From the NCBI RefSeq assembly GCF_051014445.1, contig NC_135140.1, positions 13,447,501 through 13,511,500 on the forward strand: 64,000 nt of DNA, read 5' to 3'. Each line of letters opens with the position of its first letter. Within the stretch, counting starts at the first letter, position 1. Below the pieces are notes generated by a model. The model was not told the origin of the DNA. It ran no database searches and worked only from the letters and a program-made list of their open reading frames with translations. This document shows, in pieces, positions 62,876 to 64,000 of the stretch. The translations under genes and the position numbers were made by a program. Origin of the DNA: Colletes latitarsis. Taxonomy: Eukaryota; Arthropoda; Insecta; Hymenoptera; Colletidae.

Positions 62876-64000
62876 GGTCTAGCTGAAACAACACTCTTTT
62901 ATCCAATTGTTTCTTTATTCATTTTCGTTTTCATTACACGAGTTTTGAATTCGGGATGTATAAAAAAAAATAGAAAAAGCGTACATACGAAGTTAACGCG
63001 CTGTTAGTATGGAATAACTAGTCTGATGAAACTTGAAACTAAATAATAAGGTATATGTACATAATAATTGCACATATTTTAGCCAATACGATGTGGAGGA
63101 ACGAAGGATCTATCAGATTGTTTGAAGCAGACACAGGGTTGCGAGTTACGAGAATCAGAAGGGGGTAGTTGCGGTGGGATGTTGATTGTGTGGGAGAAGA
63201 AGGCTCGAAACTTCGATATGTGTTGAATTAGGATGGATAGATGTAGTTGGGAACGAGTGAGGTGGGTGTCAATAGTATGGCATGAGAGATTAGCTCGGAT
63301 CTAATTATACAGATAGGGTGGTAAACGTGCTGGTCAGTGTTTGGTAGACGATACAACAGAGATAGAGAATCCATTTCTGTTTTACGTTGAACCAGGACGA
63401 TTTTATAAACAATGGAGAAACGTGGCCAAATTCACGCTTTCCACAAAAGAAACGAAGATGCGAGTTTTAGATACGCTATATAATGTTATTGTTCTCGATA
63501 TAACAGCCCAAAAAGACTAAATGGTTACGCAACGTAACAATGTGACCGTAAATACATCAGTTCGGTAGAAATATTAATATATTATATCGCGTAAATATAA
63601 ATGGTGTTCGACGAATGATGAGCAACGGATGCACTCTTCCACATTATTGGAAAAATATGAAATATACCTCGAGCAAAACTTTTAAATGCAATTTTTACCC
63701 TTTTATTTCATATCATACATAATGTGAAAGTGTGCCACGTCTGAAACAATTGAAAGATTTAATTCCAATTTAAATCCGGTGGATAAATTCTGGGATAAAA
63801 TGGACAGCAAAACGAAAGAGAACAGCTCGAAATCGCAAATAGAAAAGAAATCCAGGAAGATAGTACTTAATTGTTAGGTGCTCGATACCAATATTTTAAA
63901 CTCTTTCACTGGACCTCTTTCGCGGCCTGGATTTAAAAAACCTTAAATACGGGGAACCTACATTGAGCTTTAAAACAATTAAAATATATTTTTTTATTGT
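62876..64000. other. Noncoding; G- and A-rich + strand at 63100-63330
   Basis: AT-rich DNA surrounds a purine-rich stretch containing GGGGGTAGTTGCGGTGGGA near 63160. I see no exon or RNA gene up to the right edge. Confidence 0.4.

Larger units (their letters stand above)
45053..64000 (+). other. Lar intron after Ig1, running off the right edge
   Basis: At least 18.9 kb follows the Ig1 exon donor without a recognisable Ig2 exon. Lar Ig2 normally begins soon after the KVYE-like strand. The region carries tandem arrays (45395-46020, 50490-52300), a terminal-inverted-repeat element (47592-48605) and CpG-dense blocks. A very short exon could be missed by eye. Confidence 0.65.

Overview
The window looks like a stretch of an insect nuclear genome, probably hymenopteran (bee or ant). 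The order is an inference from the CpG-dense GC-rich blocks alternating with AT-rich stretches and from the repeat style. That it is an animal and almost certainly an insect rests on two spliced exons of a LAR-type receptor tyrosine phosphatase. No complete gene lies here, and nothing bacterial or viral was recognised. Nearly all long open frames are chance frames in GC-rich intron DNA or frames running through tandem repeats.

The only confident coding sequence is on the + strand: exons at 38989-39120 and 44876-45052. Both have phase 1 at each end and together they encode the first immunoglobulin domain of Lar. Splicing them restores a continuous Ig domain with its two cysteines. The 5,755-bp intron between them and at least 18.9 kb after the second exon are intronic. 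The DNA before 38989 is most likely the long intron between the signal-peptide exon, which I could not find, and Ig1. A possible 39-nt, phase 1-1 microexon sits at 16464-16502, with a strong acceptor and a perfect donor.

The rest is repeats and unexplained noncoding DNA. (a) One terminal-inverted-repeat family, with ends reading CAGGGTGTTCGG, has three end-to-end copies (6137-6653, 31059-31955, 47592-48605). Fragments of its interior lie at 4183-4660, 19060-20352 and 30340-31058; in one, a 520-bp unit is tandemly repeated. (b) Three decayed Tc1/mariner-type transposase relics lie at 34849-35045 (+), 40835-41229 (-) and 62795-62875 (-). (c) Six tandem arrays or duplications have periods of about 183, 129, 222, 153, 142 and 120 bp, and there is one separate 142-bp duplication. 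(d) A second short interspersed family is at 36491-36720 and 37632-37850. (e) CpG-dense blocks without supported genes could hold regulatory elements or unrecognised 5' exons.

Overall this is one long, slowly spliced, repeat-seeded intron landscape of an axon-guidance receptor gene. The items most worth checking are the microexon, the six-residue insertion in the Ig1 exon, and the transposon that carries its own tandem-repeat unit.
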